From: Loripinus fragilis
Taxonomy: Eukaryota; Mollusca; Bivalvia; Lucinida; Lucinidae
NCBI GenBank assembly: GCA_964019695.1
Contig: CAXHUL010000214.1
Span: 1,240,001-1,304,000 of the forward strand
Length of the DNA: 64,000 bases
Reading direction: 5' to 3'
Positions 1-10,633 of this stretch are shown here, one piece after another (position 1 is the first letter of the stretch; every line of letters begins with the position of its first letter). The position numbers were made by a program, and so were the translations under genes. The notes under the pieces are model-generated. The model was not told where the DNA came from. It searched no databases and saw only the letters and a program-made list of their open reading frames with translations.

Positions 1-209
1 GCTTCGGGGCGGCGGACTTCCACACCCCAATAACTCGGTATCGAAACATTGTTGCGGGCGGGTGCGCATGGCAATACCTGCGCCTCTGTTGGCCCTATCC
101 GCGTGCAAAATCTAAAAGCGATCAGAGCCTTAGAAAGCGCGTACAACCGCTATCCCCATTTGCCTTGGGCCCTATGGGAAAACAGGAAATATCATAATTG
201 CGGTCCGGG

Positions 210-222
210 GCGCGCGCGCACA
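210..222. repeat. Alternating GC/CA tract, variable between monomers
   Basis: Thirteen bases of alternating purine and pyrimidine, a sequence type able to adopt Z-DNA. Copies vary by loss of one dinucleotide (near 35288, 36104 and 61376) and by CpG transitions giving GCACGC (1029), GCGTGC (4301) or GCGTGCAC (23117). Representative position for the first monomer. Confidence 0.7.
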
Positions 223-271
223 ATGATAATTTTCACACCCGAGTAAGCTCTTTTATAGGTCAACATTTTGG

Positions 272-279
272 AAAAAAAA
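272..279 (+). repeat. A-run with length variation, once per monomer
   Basis: The run is usually eight A but ranges from about seven to ten among copies (seven at 1090, ten with flanking substitutions at 3543). It is interrupted by G in two copies (14176, 19084). It causes most of the one-base drift in monomer length. Confidence 0.85.
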
Positions 280-490
280 TTGGCTTGCTGCCCACAGCAG
301 GAGCTGAGAACCATGCATTCGGAGGTTTTCACACCCCACCCACTAATGCCCTCAAAGTTTGAGAAAACGCGACCTTCGCGAAAAGCCCCGGAACCTATTG
401 CAAAGTGATGAGCAGTGCCCAGGAGCACCTCTCAGTCATTTGCGCAAAATTCCTTCGGCTACAAGTGGCTCAAATAAGGGCGTGAAAATT

Positions 491-526
491 GTGCCGAAAG
501 CCCTTTCAGGGGCTATTGCTCGGCAC
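491..526. repeat. Nested inverted repeat (cruciform/hairpin candidate), once per monomer
   Basis: GTGCCGA (491-497) pairs perfectly with TCGGCAC (520-526). Inside it, AGCCC (499-503) pairs with GGGCT (510-514) around a TTTCAG loop. The dyad is retained in nearly all A monomers. Subfamily B has GTGCGGA on the left arm with no compensating change on the right, so the outer stem has a mismatch. Representative position given for the first monomer only. Confidence 0.8.
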
Positions 527-576
527 TCGGGGGACGGAAAATTTTACGCAATGCCTCACAATGAAGCACTGGTCGG

Positions 577-606
577 GGGCTAACTTCTGGCACCAGTTTC
601 GAGCCC
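577..606. promoter_or_regulatory. Weak dyad containing a B-box-like motif (tentative)
   Basis: GTTTCGAGCCC at 596-606 matches the RNA polymerase III B-box consensus GGTTCGANNCC at all defined positions but one. It sits in a weak dyad (GGGCT 577-581 with AGCCC 602-606; CTGG 587-590 with CCAG 593-596), and a TTTT lies 25 bp downstream at 631. I see no convincing A box at the usual distance. The match could be chance, and several copies break it (GTTTCCAG 4687, GTTTCTAG 29947). Confidence 0.25.
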
Positions 607-765
607 GTCCGTGAAAGTGACCCGCGCAAGTTTTAGGCCGGGTCGGCTACTGTGGCCAAATGGGGCCTAATGGGAAGATCTTCTAATGCTCATAACTTTT
701 TAATTTCCCGACGGAACGCTTTGAAATTTTCACCATTTGTAGACGGCCTCCCGTACTACAAACTG

Positions 766-781
766 ATGCCCGTGTGGGCAT
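766..781. repeat. Short perfect hairpin ATGCCC-GTGT-GGGCAT, once per monomer
   Basis: Six-base arms flank a four-base spacer. A weaker outer pair, ACTAC at 755-759 and GTAGT at 792-796, brackets it. B monomers have ATGCCA on the left arm. The 39-bp deletion in the monomers at 39.9 and 40.7 kb removes exactly this element, from one outer arm to the other. Confidence 0.8.
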
Positions 782-2012
782 GATGAAAATAGTAGTTCGC
801 GAGACAGAAGCGCGTAAAGCTTTGGGGCGGCGGACTTCCACACCCCAATAACTCGGTATCGAAACATTGTTGCGGGCGGGTGCGCATGGCAATACCTGCG
901 CCTCTGTTGGCCCTATCCGCGTGCAAAATCTAAAAGCGATCAGAGCCTTAGAAAGCGCGTACAACCGCTATCCCCATTTGCCTTGGGCCCTATGGGAAAA
1001 CAGGAAATATCATAATTGCGGTCCGGGGCGCACGCGCACAATGATAATTTTCACACCCGAGTAAGCTCTTTTATAGGTCAACATTTTGGAAAAAAATTGG
1101 CTTGCTGCCCACAGCAGGAGCTGAGAACCATGCATTCGGAGGTTTTCACACCCCACCCACTAATGCCCTCAAAGTTTGAGAAAACGCGACCTTCGCGAAA
1201 AGCCCCGGAACCTATTGCAAAGTGATGAGCAGTGCCCAGGAGCACCTCTCAGTCATTTGCGCAAAATTCCTTCGGCTACAAGTGGCTCAAATAAGGGCGT
1301 GAAAATTGTGCCGAAAGCCCTTTCAGGGGCTATTGCTCGGCACTCGGGGGACGGAAAATTTTACGCAATGCCTCACAATGAAGCACTGGTCGGGGGCTAA
1401 CTTCTGGCACCAGTTTCGAGCCCGTCCGTGAAAGTGACCCGCGCAAGTTTTAGGCCGGGTCGGCTACTGTGGCCAAATGGGGCCTAATGGGAAGATCTTC
1501 TAATGCTCATAACTTTTTAATTTCCCGACGGAACGCTTTGAAATTTTCACCATTTGTAGACGGCCTCCCGTACTACAAACTGATGCCCGTGTAAGCATGA
1601 TGAAAATAGTAGTTCGCGAGACGGAAGCGCGTAAAGCTTCGGGGCGGCGGACTTCCACACCCCGATAACTCGGTATCGAAACATTGTTGCGGGCGGGTGC
1701 GCATGGCAATACCTGCGCCTCTGTTGGCCCTATCCGCGTGCAAAATCTAAAAGCGATCAGAGCCTTAGAAAGCGCGTACAACCGCTATCCCCATTTGCCT
1801 TGGGCCCTATGGGAAAACAGGAAATATCATAATTGCGGTCCGGGGCGCGCGCGCACAATGATAATTTTCACACCCGAGTAAGCTCTTTTATAGGTCAACA
1901 TTTTGGAAAAAAAATTGGCTTGCTGCCCACAGCAGGAGCTGAGAACCATGCATTTGGAGGTTTTCACACCCCACCCACTAATGCCCTCAAAGTTTGAGAA
2001 AACGCGACCTTC

Positions 2013-5000
2013 GCGAAAAGCACCGGAACCTATTGCAAAGTGATGAGCAGTGCCCAGGAGCACCTCTCAGTCATTTGCGCAAAATTCCTTCGGCTACAAG
2101 TGGCTCAAATAAGGGCGTGAAAATTGTGCCGAAAGCCCTTTCAGGGGCTATTGCTCGGCACTCGGGGGACGGAAAATTTTACGCAATGCCTCACAATGAA
2201 GCACTGGTCGGGGGCTAACTTCTGGCACCAGTTTCGAGCCCGTCCGTGAAAGTGACCCGCGCACGTTTTAGGCCGGGTCGGCTACTGTGGCCAAATGGGG
2301 CCTAATGGGAAGATCTTCTAATGCTCATAACTTTTTAATTTCCCGACGGAACGCTTTGAAATTTTCACCATTTGTAGACGGCCTCCCGTACTACAAACTG
2401 ATGCCCGTGTGGGCATGATGAAAATAGTAGTTCGCGAGACGGAAGCGCGCAAAGCTTCGGGGCGGCGGACTTCCACACCCCGATAACTCGGTATCGAAAC
2501 ATTGTTGCGGGCGGGTGCGCATGGCAATACCTGCGCCTCTGTTGGCCCTATCCGCGTGCAAAATCTAAAAGCGATCAGAGCCATAGAAAGCGCGTACAAC
2601 CGCTATCCCCATTTGCCTTGGGCCCTATGGGAAAACAGGAAATATCATAATTGCGGTCCGGGGCGCGCGCGCACAATGATAATTTTCACACCCGAGTAAG
2701 CTCTTTTATAGGTCAACATTTTGGAAAAAAAAATTGGCTTGCTGCCCACAGCAGGAGCTGAGAACCATGCATTCGGAGGTTTTCACACCCCACCCACTAA
2801 TGCCCTCAAAGTTTGAGAAAACGCGACCTTCGCGAAAAGCCCCGGAACCTATTGCAAAGTGATGAGCAGTGCCCAGGAGCACCTCTCAGTCATTTGCGCA
2901 AAATTCCTTCGGCTACAAGTGGCTCAAATAAGGGCGTGAAAATTGTGCCGAAAGCCCTTTCAGGGGCTATTGCTCTGCACTCGGGGGACGGAAAATTTTA
3001 CGCAATGCCTCACAATGAAGCACTGGTCGGGGACTAACTTCTGGCACCAGTTTCGAGCCCGTCCGTGAAAGTGACCCGCGCAAGTTTTAGGCCGGGTCGG
3101 CTACTGTGGCCTAATGTGGCCTAATGGGAAGATCTTCTAATGCTCATAACTTTTTAATTTCCCGACGGAACGCTTTGAAATTTTCACCATTTGTAGACGG
3201 CCTCCCGTACTACAAACTGATGCCCGTGTGGGCATGATGAAAATAGTAGTTCGCGAGACGGAAGCGCGTAAAGCTTCGGGGCGGCGGACTTCCACACCCC
3301 GATAACTCGGTATCGAAACATTGTTGCGGGCGAGTGCGCATGGCAATACCTGCGCCTCTGTTGGCCCTATCCGCGTGCAAAATCTAAAAGCGATCAGAGC
3401 CTTAGAAAGCGTGTACAACCGCTATCCCCATTTGCCTTGGGCCCTATGGGAAAACAGGAAATATCATAATTGCGGTCCGGGGCGCGCGCGCACAATGATA
3501 ATTTTCACACCCGAGTAAGCTCTTTTATAGGTCAACATTTTGAAAAAAAAAATGGCTTGCTGCCCACAGCAGGAGCTGAGAACCATGCATTCGGAGGTTT
3601 TCACACCCCACCCACTAATGCCCTCAAAGTTTGAGAAAACGCGACCTTCGCGAAAAGCCCCGGAACCTATTGCAAAGTGATGAGCAGTGCCCAGGAGCAC
3701 CTCTCAGTCATTTGCGCAAAATTCCTTCGGCTAAAAGTGGCTCAAATAAGGGCGTGAAAATTGTGCCGAAAGCCCTTTCAGGGGCTATTGCTCGGCACTC
3801 GGGGGACGGAAAATTTTACGCAATGCCTCACAATGAAGCACTGGTCGGGGGCTAACTTCTGGCACCAGTTTCGAGCCCGTCCGTGAAAGTGACCCGCGCA
3901 AGTTTTAGGCCGGGTCGGCTACTGTGGCCTAATGGGGCCTAATGGGAAGATCTTCTAATGCTCATAACTTTTTAATTTCCCGACGGAACGCTTTGAAATT
4001 TTCACCATTTGTAGACGGCCTCCCGTACTACAAACTGATGCCCGTGTGGGCATGATGAAAATAGTAGTTCGCGAGACGGAAGCGCGTAAAGCTTCGGGGC
4101 GGCGGACTTCCACACCCCGATAACTCGGTATCGAAACATTGTTGCGGGCGGGTGCGCATGGCAATACCTGCGCCTCTGTTGGCCCTATCCGCGTGCAAAA
4201 TCTAAAAGCGATCAGAGCCTTAGAAAGTGCGTACAACCGCTATCCCCATTTGCCTTGGGCCCTATGGGAAAACAGGAAATATCATAATTGTGGTCCGGGG
4301 CGCGTGCGCACAATGATAATTTTCACACCCGAGTAAGCTCTTTTATAGGTCAACATTTTGGAAAAAAAATTGTCTTGCTGCCCACAGCAGGAGCTGAGAA
4401 CCATGCATTCGGAGGTTTTCACACCCCACCCACTAATGCCCTCAAAGTTTGAGAAAACGCGACCTTCGCGAAAAGCCCCGGAACCTATTGCAAAGTGATG
4501 AGCAGTGCCCAGGAGCACCTCTCAGTCATTTGCGCAAAATTCCTTCGGCTACAAGTGGCTCAAATAAGGGCGTGAAAATTGTGCCGAAAGCCCTTTCAGG
4601 GGCTATTGCTCGGCACTCGGGGGACGGAAAATTTTACGCAATGCCTCACAATGAAGCACTGGTCGGGGGCTAACTTCTGGCACCAGTTTCCAGCCCGTCC
4701 GTGAAAGTGACCCGCGCAAGTTTTAGGCCGGGTCGGCTACTTTGGCCTAATGGGGCCTAATGGGAAGATCTTCTAATGCTCATAACTTTTTAATTTCCCG
4801 ACGGAACGCTTTGAAATTTTCACCATTTGTAGACGGCCTCCTGTACTACAAACTGATGCCCGTGTGGGCATGATGAAAATAGTAGTTCGCGAGACGGAAG
4901 CGCGTAAAGCTTCGGGGCGGCGGACTTCCACACCCGATAACTCGGTATCGAAACATTGTTGCGGGCGGGTGCGCATGGCAATACCTGCGCCTCTGTTGGC

Positions 5001-6102
5001 CCTATCCGCGTGCAAAATCTAAAAGCGATCAGAGCCTTAGAAAGCACGTACAACCGCTATCCCCATTTGCCTTGGGCCCTATGGGAAAACAGGAAATATC
5101 ATAATTGCGGTCCGGGGCGCGCGCGCACAATGATAATTTTCACACCCGAGTAAGCTCTTTTATAGGTCAACATTTTGGAAAAAAAATTGGCTTGCTGCCC
5201 ACAGCAGGAGCTGAGAACCATGCATTCGGAGGTTTTCACACCCCACCCACTAATGCCCTCAAAGTTTGAGAAAACGCGAGCTTCGCGAAAAGCCCCGGAA
5301 CCTATTGCAAAGTGATGAGCAGTGCCCAGGAGCACCTCTCAGTCATTTGCGCAAAATTCCTTTGGCTACAAGTGGCTCAAATAAGGGCGTGAAAATTGTG
5401 CCGAAAGCCCTTTCATGGGCTATTGCTCGGCACTCGGGGGACGGAAAATTTTACGCAATGCCTCACAATGAAGCACTGGTCGGGGGCTAACTTCTGGCAC
5501 CAGTTTCGAGCCCGTCCGTGAAAGTGACCCGCGCAAGTTTTAAGCCGGGTCGGCTACTGTGGCCTAATGGGGCCTAATGGGAAGATCTTCTAATGCTCAT
5601 AACTTTTTAATTTCCCGACGGAACGCTTTGAAATTTTAACCATTTGTAGACGGCCTCCTGTACTACAAACTGATGCCCGTGTGGGCATGATGAAAATAGT
5701 AGTTCGCGAGACGGAAGCGCGTAAAGCTTCGGGGCGGCGGACTTCCACACCCCGATAACTCGGTATCGAAACATTGTTGCGGGCGGGTGCGCATGGCAAT
5801 ACCTGCGCCTCTGTTGGCCCTATCCGCGTGCAAAATCTAAAGGCGATCAGAGCCTTAGAAAGCGCGTACAACAGCTATCCCCATTTGCCTTGGGCCCTAT
5901 GGGAAAACAGGAAATATCATAATTGCGGTCTGGGGCGCGCGCGCACAATGATAATTTTCACACCCGAGTAAGCTCTTTTATAGGTCAACATTTTGGAAAA
6001 AAAATTGGCTTGCTGCCCACAGCAGGAGCTGAGAACCATGCATTCGGAGGTTTTCACACCCCACCCACTAATGCCCTCAAAGTTTGAGAAAACGCGACCT
6101 TT
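2013..6102 (+). repeat. Five-monomer higher-order unit, copy 1 (4,090 bp)
   Basis: This block matches the following 4,090 bp almost perfectly. Shared private variants include GCACG in the GCAAG position at 2262 and 6352, GGAAGCGCGC at 2441 and 6531, an AGAGCCATAG variant at 2577 and 6667, GCTCTGCAC at 2972 and 7062, and a truncated CACACCC before GATAACTCGG at 4930 and 9020. I found only two differences: 5363 T versus 9453 C, and 2400 G versus 6490 T. The left end is set by projecting the junction back one period. Confidence 0.92.
5561..5580 (+). repeat. 10-bp internal tandem duplication GGCCTAATGG x2
   Basis: Two perfect adjacent copies of GGCCTAATGG stand just before the BglII palindrome in most A monomers. 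Some copies carry GGCCAAATGG in the first half (654 and 2290). It looks like an old slippage duplication fixed in the family. Confidence 0.8.
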
Positions 6103-9100
6103 GCGAAAAGCACCGGAACCTATTGCAAAGTGATGAGCAGTGCCCAGGAGCACCTCTCAGTCATTTGCGCAAAATTCCTTCGGCTACAAGTGGCTCAAAT
6201 AAGGGCGTGAAAATTGTGCCGAAAGCCCTTTCAGGGGCTATTGCTCGGCACTCGGGGGACGGAAAATTTTACGCAATGCCTCACAATGAAGCACTGGTCG
6301 GGGGCTAACTTCTGGCACCAGTTTCGAGCCCGTCCGTGAAAGTGACCCGCGCACGTTTTAGGCCGGGTCGGCTACTGTGGCCAAATGGGGCCTAATGGGA
6401 AGATCTTCTAATGCTCATAACTTTTTAATTTCCCGACGGAACGCTTTGAAATTTTCACCATTTGTAGACGGCCTCCCGTACTACAAACTTATGCCCGTGT
6501 GGGCATGATGAAAATAGTAGTTCGCGAGACGGAAGCGCGCAAAGCTTCGGGGCGGCGGACTTCCACACCCCGATAACTCGGTATCGAAACATTGTTGCGG
6601 GCGGGTGCGCATGGCAATACCTGCGCCTCTGTTGGCCCTATCCGCGTGCAAAATCTAAAAGCGATCAGAGCCATAGAAAGCGCGTACAACCGCTATCCCC
6701 ATTTGCCTTGGGCCCTATGGGAAAACAGGAAATATCATAATTGCGGTCCGGGGCGCGCGCGCACAATGATAATTTTCACACCCGAGTAAGCTCTTTTATA
6801 GGTCAACATTTTGGAAAAAAAAATTGGCTTGCTGCCCACAGCAGGAGCTGAGAACCATGCATTCGGAGGTTTTCACACCCCACCCACTAATGCCCTCAAA
6901 GTTTGAGAAAACGCGACCTTCGCGAAAAGCCCCGGAACCTATTGCAAAGTGATGAGCAGTGCCCAGGAGCACCTCTCAGTCATTTGCGCAAAATTCCTTC
7001 GGCTACAAGTGGCTCAAATAAGGGCGTGAAAATTGTGCCGAAAGCCCTTTCAGGGGCTATTGCTCTGCACTCGGGGGACGGAAAATTTTACGCAATGCCT
7101 CACAATGAAGCACTGGTCGGGGACTAACTTCTGGCACCAGTTTCGAGCCCGTCCGTGAAAGTGACCCGCGCAAGTTTTAGGCCGGGTCGGCTACTGTGGC
7201 CTAATGTGGCCTAATGGGAAGATCTTCTAATGCTCATAACTTTTTAATTTCCCGACGGAACGCTTTGAAATTTTCACCATTTGTAGACGGCCTCCCGTAC
7301 TACAAACTGATGCCCGTGTGGGCATGATGAAAATAGTAGTTCGCGAGACGGAAGCGCGTAAAGCTTCGGGGCGGCGGACTTCCACACCCCGATAACTCGG
7401 TATCGAAACATTGTTGCGGGCGAGTGCGCATGGCAATACCTGCGCCTCTGTTGGCCCTATCCGCGTGCAAAATCTAAAAGCGATCAGAGCCTTAGAAAGC
7501 GTGTACAACCGCTATCCCCATTTGCCTTGGGCCCTATGGGAAAACAGGAAATATCATAATTGCGGTCCGGGGCGCGCGCGCACAATGATAATTTTCACAC
7601 CCGAGTAAGCTCTTTTATAGGTCAACATTTTGAAAAAAAAAATGGCTTGCTGCCCACAGCAGGAGCTGAGAACCATGCATTCGGAGGTTTTCACACCCCA
7701 CCCACTAATGCCCTCAAAGTTTGAGAAAACGCGACCTTCGCGAAAAGCCCCGGAACCTATTGCAAAGTGATGAGCAGTGCCCAGGAGCACCTCTCAGTCA
7801 TTTGCGCAAAATTCCTTCGGCTAAAAGTGGCTCAAATAAGGGCGTGAAAATTGTGCCGAAAGCCCTTTCAGGGGCTATTGCTCGGCACTCGGGGGACGGA
7901 AAATTTTACGCAATGCCTCACAATGAAGCACTGGTCGGGGGCTAACTTCTGGCACCAGTTTCGAGCCCGTCCGTGAAAGTGACCCGCGCAAGTTTTAGGC
8001 CGGGTCGGCTACTGTGGCCTAATGGGGCCTAATGGGAAGATCTTCTAATGCTCATAACTTTTTAATTTCCCGACGGAACGCTTTGAAATTTTCACCATTT
8101 GTAGACGGCCTCCCGTACTACAAACTGATGCCCGTGTGGGCATGATGAAAATAGTAGTTCGCGAGACGGAAGCGCGTAAAGCTTCGGGGCGGCGGACTTC
8201 CACACCCCGATAACTCGGTATCGAAACATTGTTGCGGGCGGGTGCGCATGGCAATACCTGCGCCTCTGTTGGCCCTATCCGCGTGCAAAATCTAAAAGCG
8301 ATCAGAGCCTTAGAAAGTGCGTACAACCGCTATCCCCATTTGCCTTGGGCCCTATGGGAAAACAGGAAATATCATAATTGTGGTCCGGGGCGCGTGCGCA
8401 CAATGATAATTTTCACACCCGAGTAAGCTCTTTTATAGGTCAACATTTTGGAAAAAAAATTGTCTTGCTGCCCACAGCAGGAGCTGAGAACCATGCATTC
8501 GGAGGTTTTCACACCCCACCCACTAATGCCCTCAAAGTTTGAGAAAACGCGACCTTCGCGAAAAGCCCCGGAACCTATTGCAAAGTGATGAGCAGTGCCC
8601 AGGAGCACCTCTCAGTCATTTGCGCAAAATTCCTTCGGCTACAAGTGGCTCAAATAAGGGCGTGAAAATTGTGCCGAAAGCCCTTTCAGGGGCTATTGCT
8701 CGGCACTCGGGGGACGGAAAATTTTACGCAATGCCTCACAATGAAGCACTGGTCGGGGGCTAACTTCTGGCACCAGTTTCCAGCCCGTCCGTGAAAGTGA
8801 CCCGCGCAAGTTTTAGGCCGGGTCGGCTACTTTGGCCTAATGGGGCCTAATGGGAAGATCTTCTAATGCTCATAACTTTTTAATTTCCCGACGGAACGCT
8901 TTGAAATTTTCACCATTTGTAGACGGCCTCCTGTACTACAAACTGATGCCCGTGTGGGCATGATGAAAATAGTAGTTCGCGAGACGGAAGCGCGTAAAGC
9001 TTCGGGGCGGCGGACTTCCACACCCGATAACTCGGTATCGAAACATTGTTGCGGGCGGGTGCGCATGGCAATACCTGCGCCTCTGTTGGCCCTATCCGCG

Positions 9101-10192
9101 TGCAAAATCTAAAAGCGATCAGAGCCTTAGAAAGCACGTACAACCGCTATCCCCATTTGCCTTGGGCCCTATGGGAAAACAGGAAATATCATAATTGCGG
9201 TCCGGGGCGCGCGCGCACAATGATAATTTTCACACCCGAGTAAGCTCTTTTATAGGTCAACATTTTGGAAAAAAAATTGGCTTGCTGCCCACAGCAGGAG
9301 CTGAGAACCATGCATTCGGAGGTTTTCACACCCCACCCACTAATGCCCTCAAAGTTTGAGAAAACGCGAGCTTCGCGAAAAGCCCCGGAACCTATTGCAA
9401 AGTGATGAGCAGTGCCCAGGAGCACCTCTCAGTCATTTGCGCAAAATTCCTTCGGCTACAAGTGGCTCAAATAAGGGCGTGAAAATTGTGCCGAAAGCCC
9501 TTTCATGGGCTATTGCTCGGCACTCGGGGGACGGAAAATTTTACGCAATGCCTCACAATGAAGCACTGGTCGGGGGCTAACTTCTGGCACCAGTTTCGAG
9601 CCCGTCCGTGAAAGTGACCCGCGCAAGTTTTAAGCCGGGTCGGCTACTGTGGCCTAATGGGGCCTAATGGGAAGATCTTCTAATGCTCATAACTTTTTAA
9701 TTTCCCGACGGAACGCTTTGAAATTTTAACCATTTGTAGACGGCCTCCTGTACTACAAACTGATGCCCGTGTGGGCATGATGAAAATAGTAGTTCGCGAG
9801 ACGGAAGCGCGTAAAGCTTCGGGGCGGCGGACTTCCACACCCCGATAACTCGGTATCGAAACATTGTTGCGGGCGGGTGCGCATGGCAATACCTGCGCCT
9901 CTGTTGGCCCTATCCGCGTGCAAAATCTAAAGGCGATCAGAGCCTTAGAAAGCGCGTACAACAGCTATCCCCATTTGCCTTGGGCCCTATGGGAAAACAG
10001 GAAATATCATAATTGCGGTCTGGGGCGCGCGCGCACAATGATAATTTTCACACCCGAGTAAGCTCTTTTATAGGTCAACATTTTGGAAAAAAAATTGGCT
10101 TGCTGCCCACAGCAGGAGCTGAGAACCATGCATTCGGAGGTTTTCACACCCCACCCACTAATGCCCTCAAAGTTTGAGAAAACGCGACCTTT
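6103..10192 (+). repeat. Five-monomer higher-order unit, copy 2 (4,090 bp)
   Basis: Tandem copy of the preceding block. The join falls between 6102 and 6112. At 6102 the sequence carries the T found at 10192 (TTTGCG), while at 6112 it carries the A found at 2022 (CACCGG instead of CCCCGG). The monomer at the join is therefore a hybrid of the last and first monomers of the unit, as expected from unequal crossing-over or an equivalent replication event. Near identity of the copies implies a recent event. A collapsed or expanded assembly is the main alternative. Confidence 0.9.
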
Positions 10193-10633
10193 GCGAAAAG
10201 CCCCGGAACCTATTGCAAAGTGATGAGCAGTGCCCAGGAGCACCTCTCAGTCATTTGCGCAAAATTCCTTCGGCTACAAGTGGCTCAAATAAGGGCGTGA
10301 AAATTGTGCCGAAAGCCCTTTCAGGGGCTATTGCTCGGCACTCGGGGGACGGAAAATTTTACGCAATGCCTCACAATGAAGCACTGGTCGGGGGCTAACT
10401 TCTGGCACCAGTTTCGAGCCCGTCCGTGAAAGTGACCCGCGCAAGTTTTAGGCTGGGTCGGCTACTGTGGCCTAATGGGGCCTAATGGGAAGATCTTCTA
10501 ATGCTCATAACTTTTTAATTTCCCGATGGAACGCTTTGAAATTTTCACCATTTGTAGACGGCCTCCCGTACTACAAACTGATGCCCGTGTGGGCATGATG
10601 AAAATAGTAGTTCGCGAGACGGAAGCGCGTAAA

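Larger units (their letters stand above)
1..818 (+). repeat. Representative A-type monomer with internal map
   Basis: Phase 1 is set at GCTTCGG, the right part of a HindIII site (AAGCTT at 817-822 opens the next copy). Order of elements: ACTTCCACACCCC 16-28; landmark 49; ApaI site GGGCCC 167-172; alternating GC tract 210-222; TTTTCACACCC 230-240; A-run 272-279; ATGCAT 313-318; second TTTTCACACCC 326-336; TTCGCGAA palindrome near 375; nested dyad 491-526; weak dyad 577-606; GAAGATCTTC palindrome containing BglII 674-683; TTTTCACC 727-734; hairpin 766-781. HindIII and BglII each cut about once per A monomer, so digestion should give an ~818-bp ladder. No reading frame stays open across the unit. 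Confidence 0.9.

Noticed and set aside
1..818. CENP-B box
   Set aside because: By eye no site in the monomer fits the TTCG-N4-A-N2-CGGG core; the CGGG at the landmark lacks a correctly spaced TTCG.
1..818. Helitron or TIR transposon as the monomer
   Set aside because: Monomers abut directly with no terminal inverted repeats or target duplications, and no hairpin-plus-CTRR end is apparent. An origin from a transposon cannot be excluded but is not supported.
683..964. A 93-codon minus-strand ORF found in most monomers
   Set aside because: It uses a frame that happens to be open in the consensus. It overlaps other ORFs on the plus strand, is stopped by GTTCACGAG in the haplotype M copies, is altered by deletions at 27.6, 39.9 and 40.7 kb, and shows no recognisable domain. 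Its similarity between copies only mirrors DNA identity.
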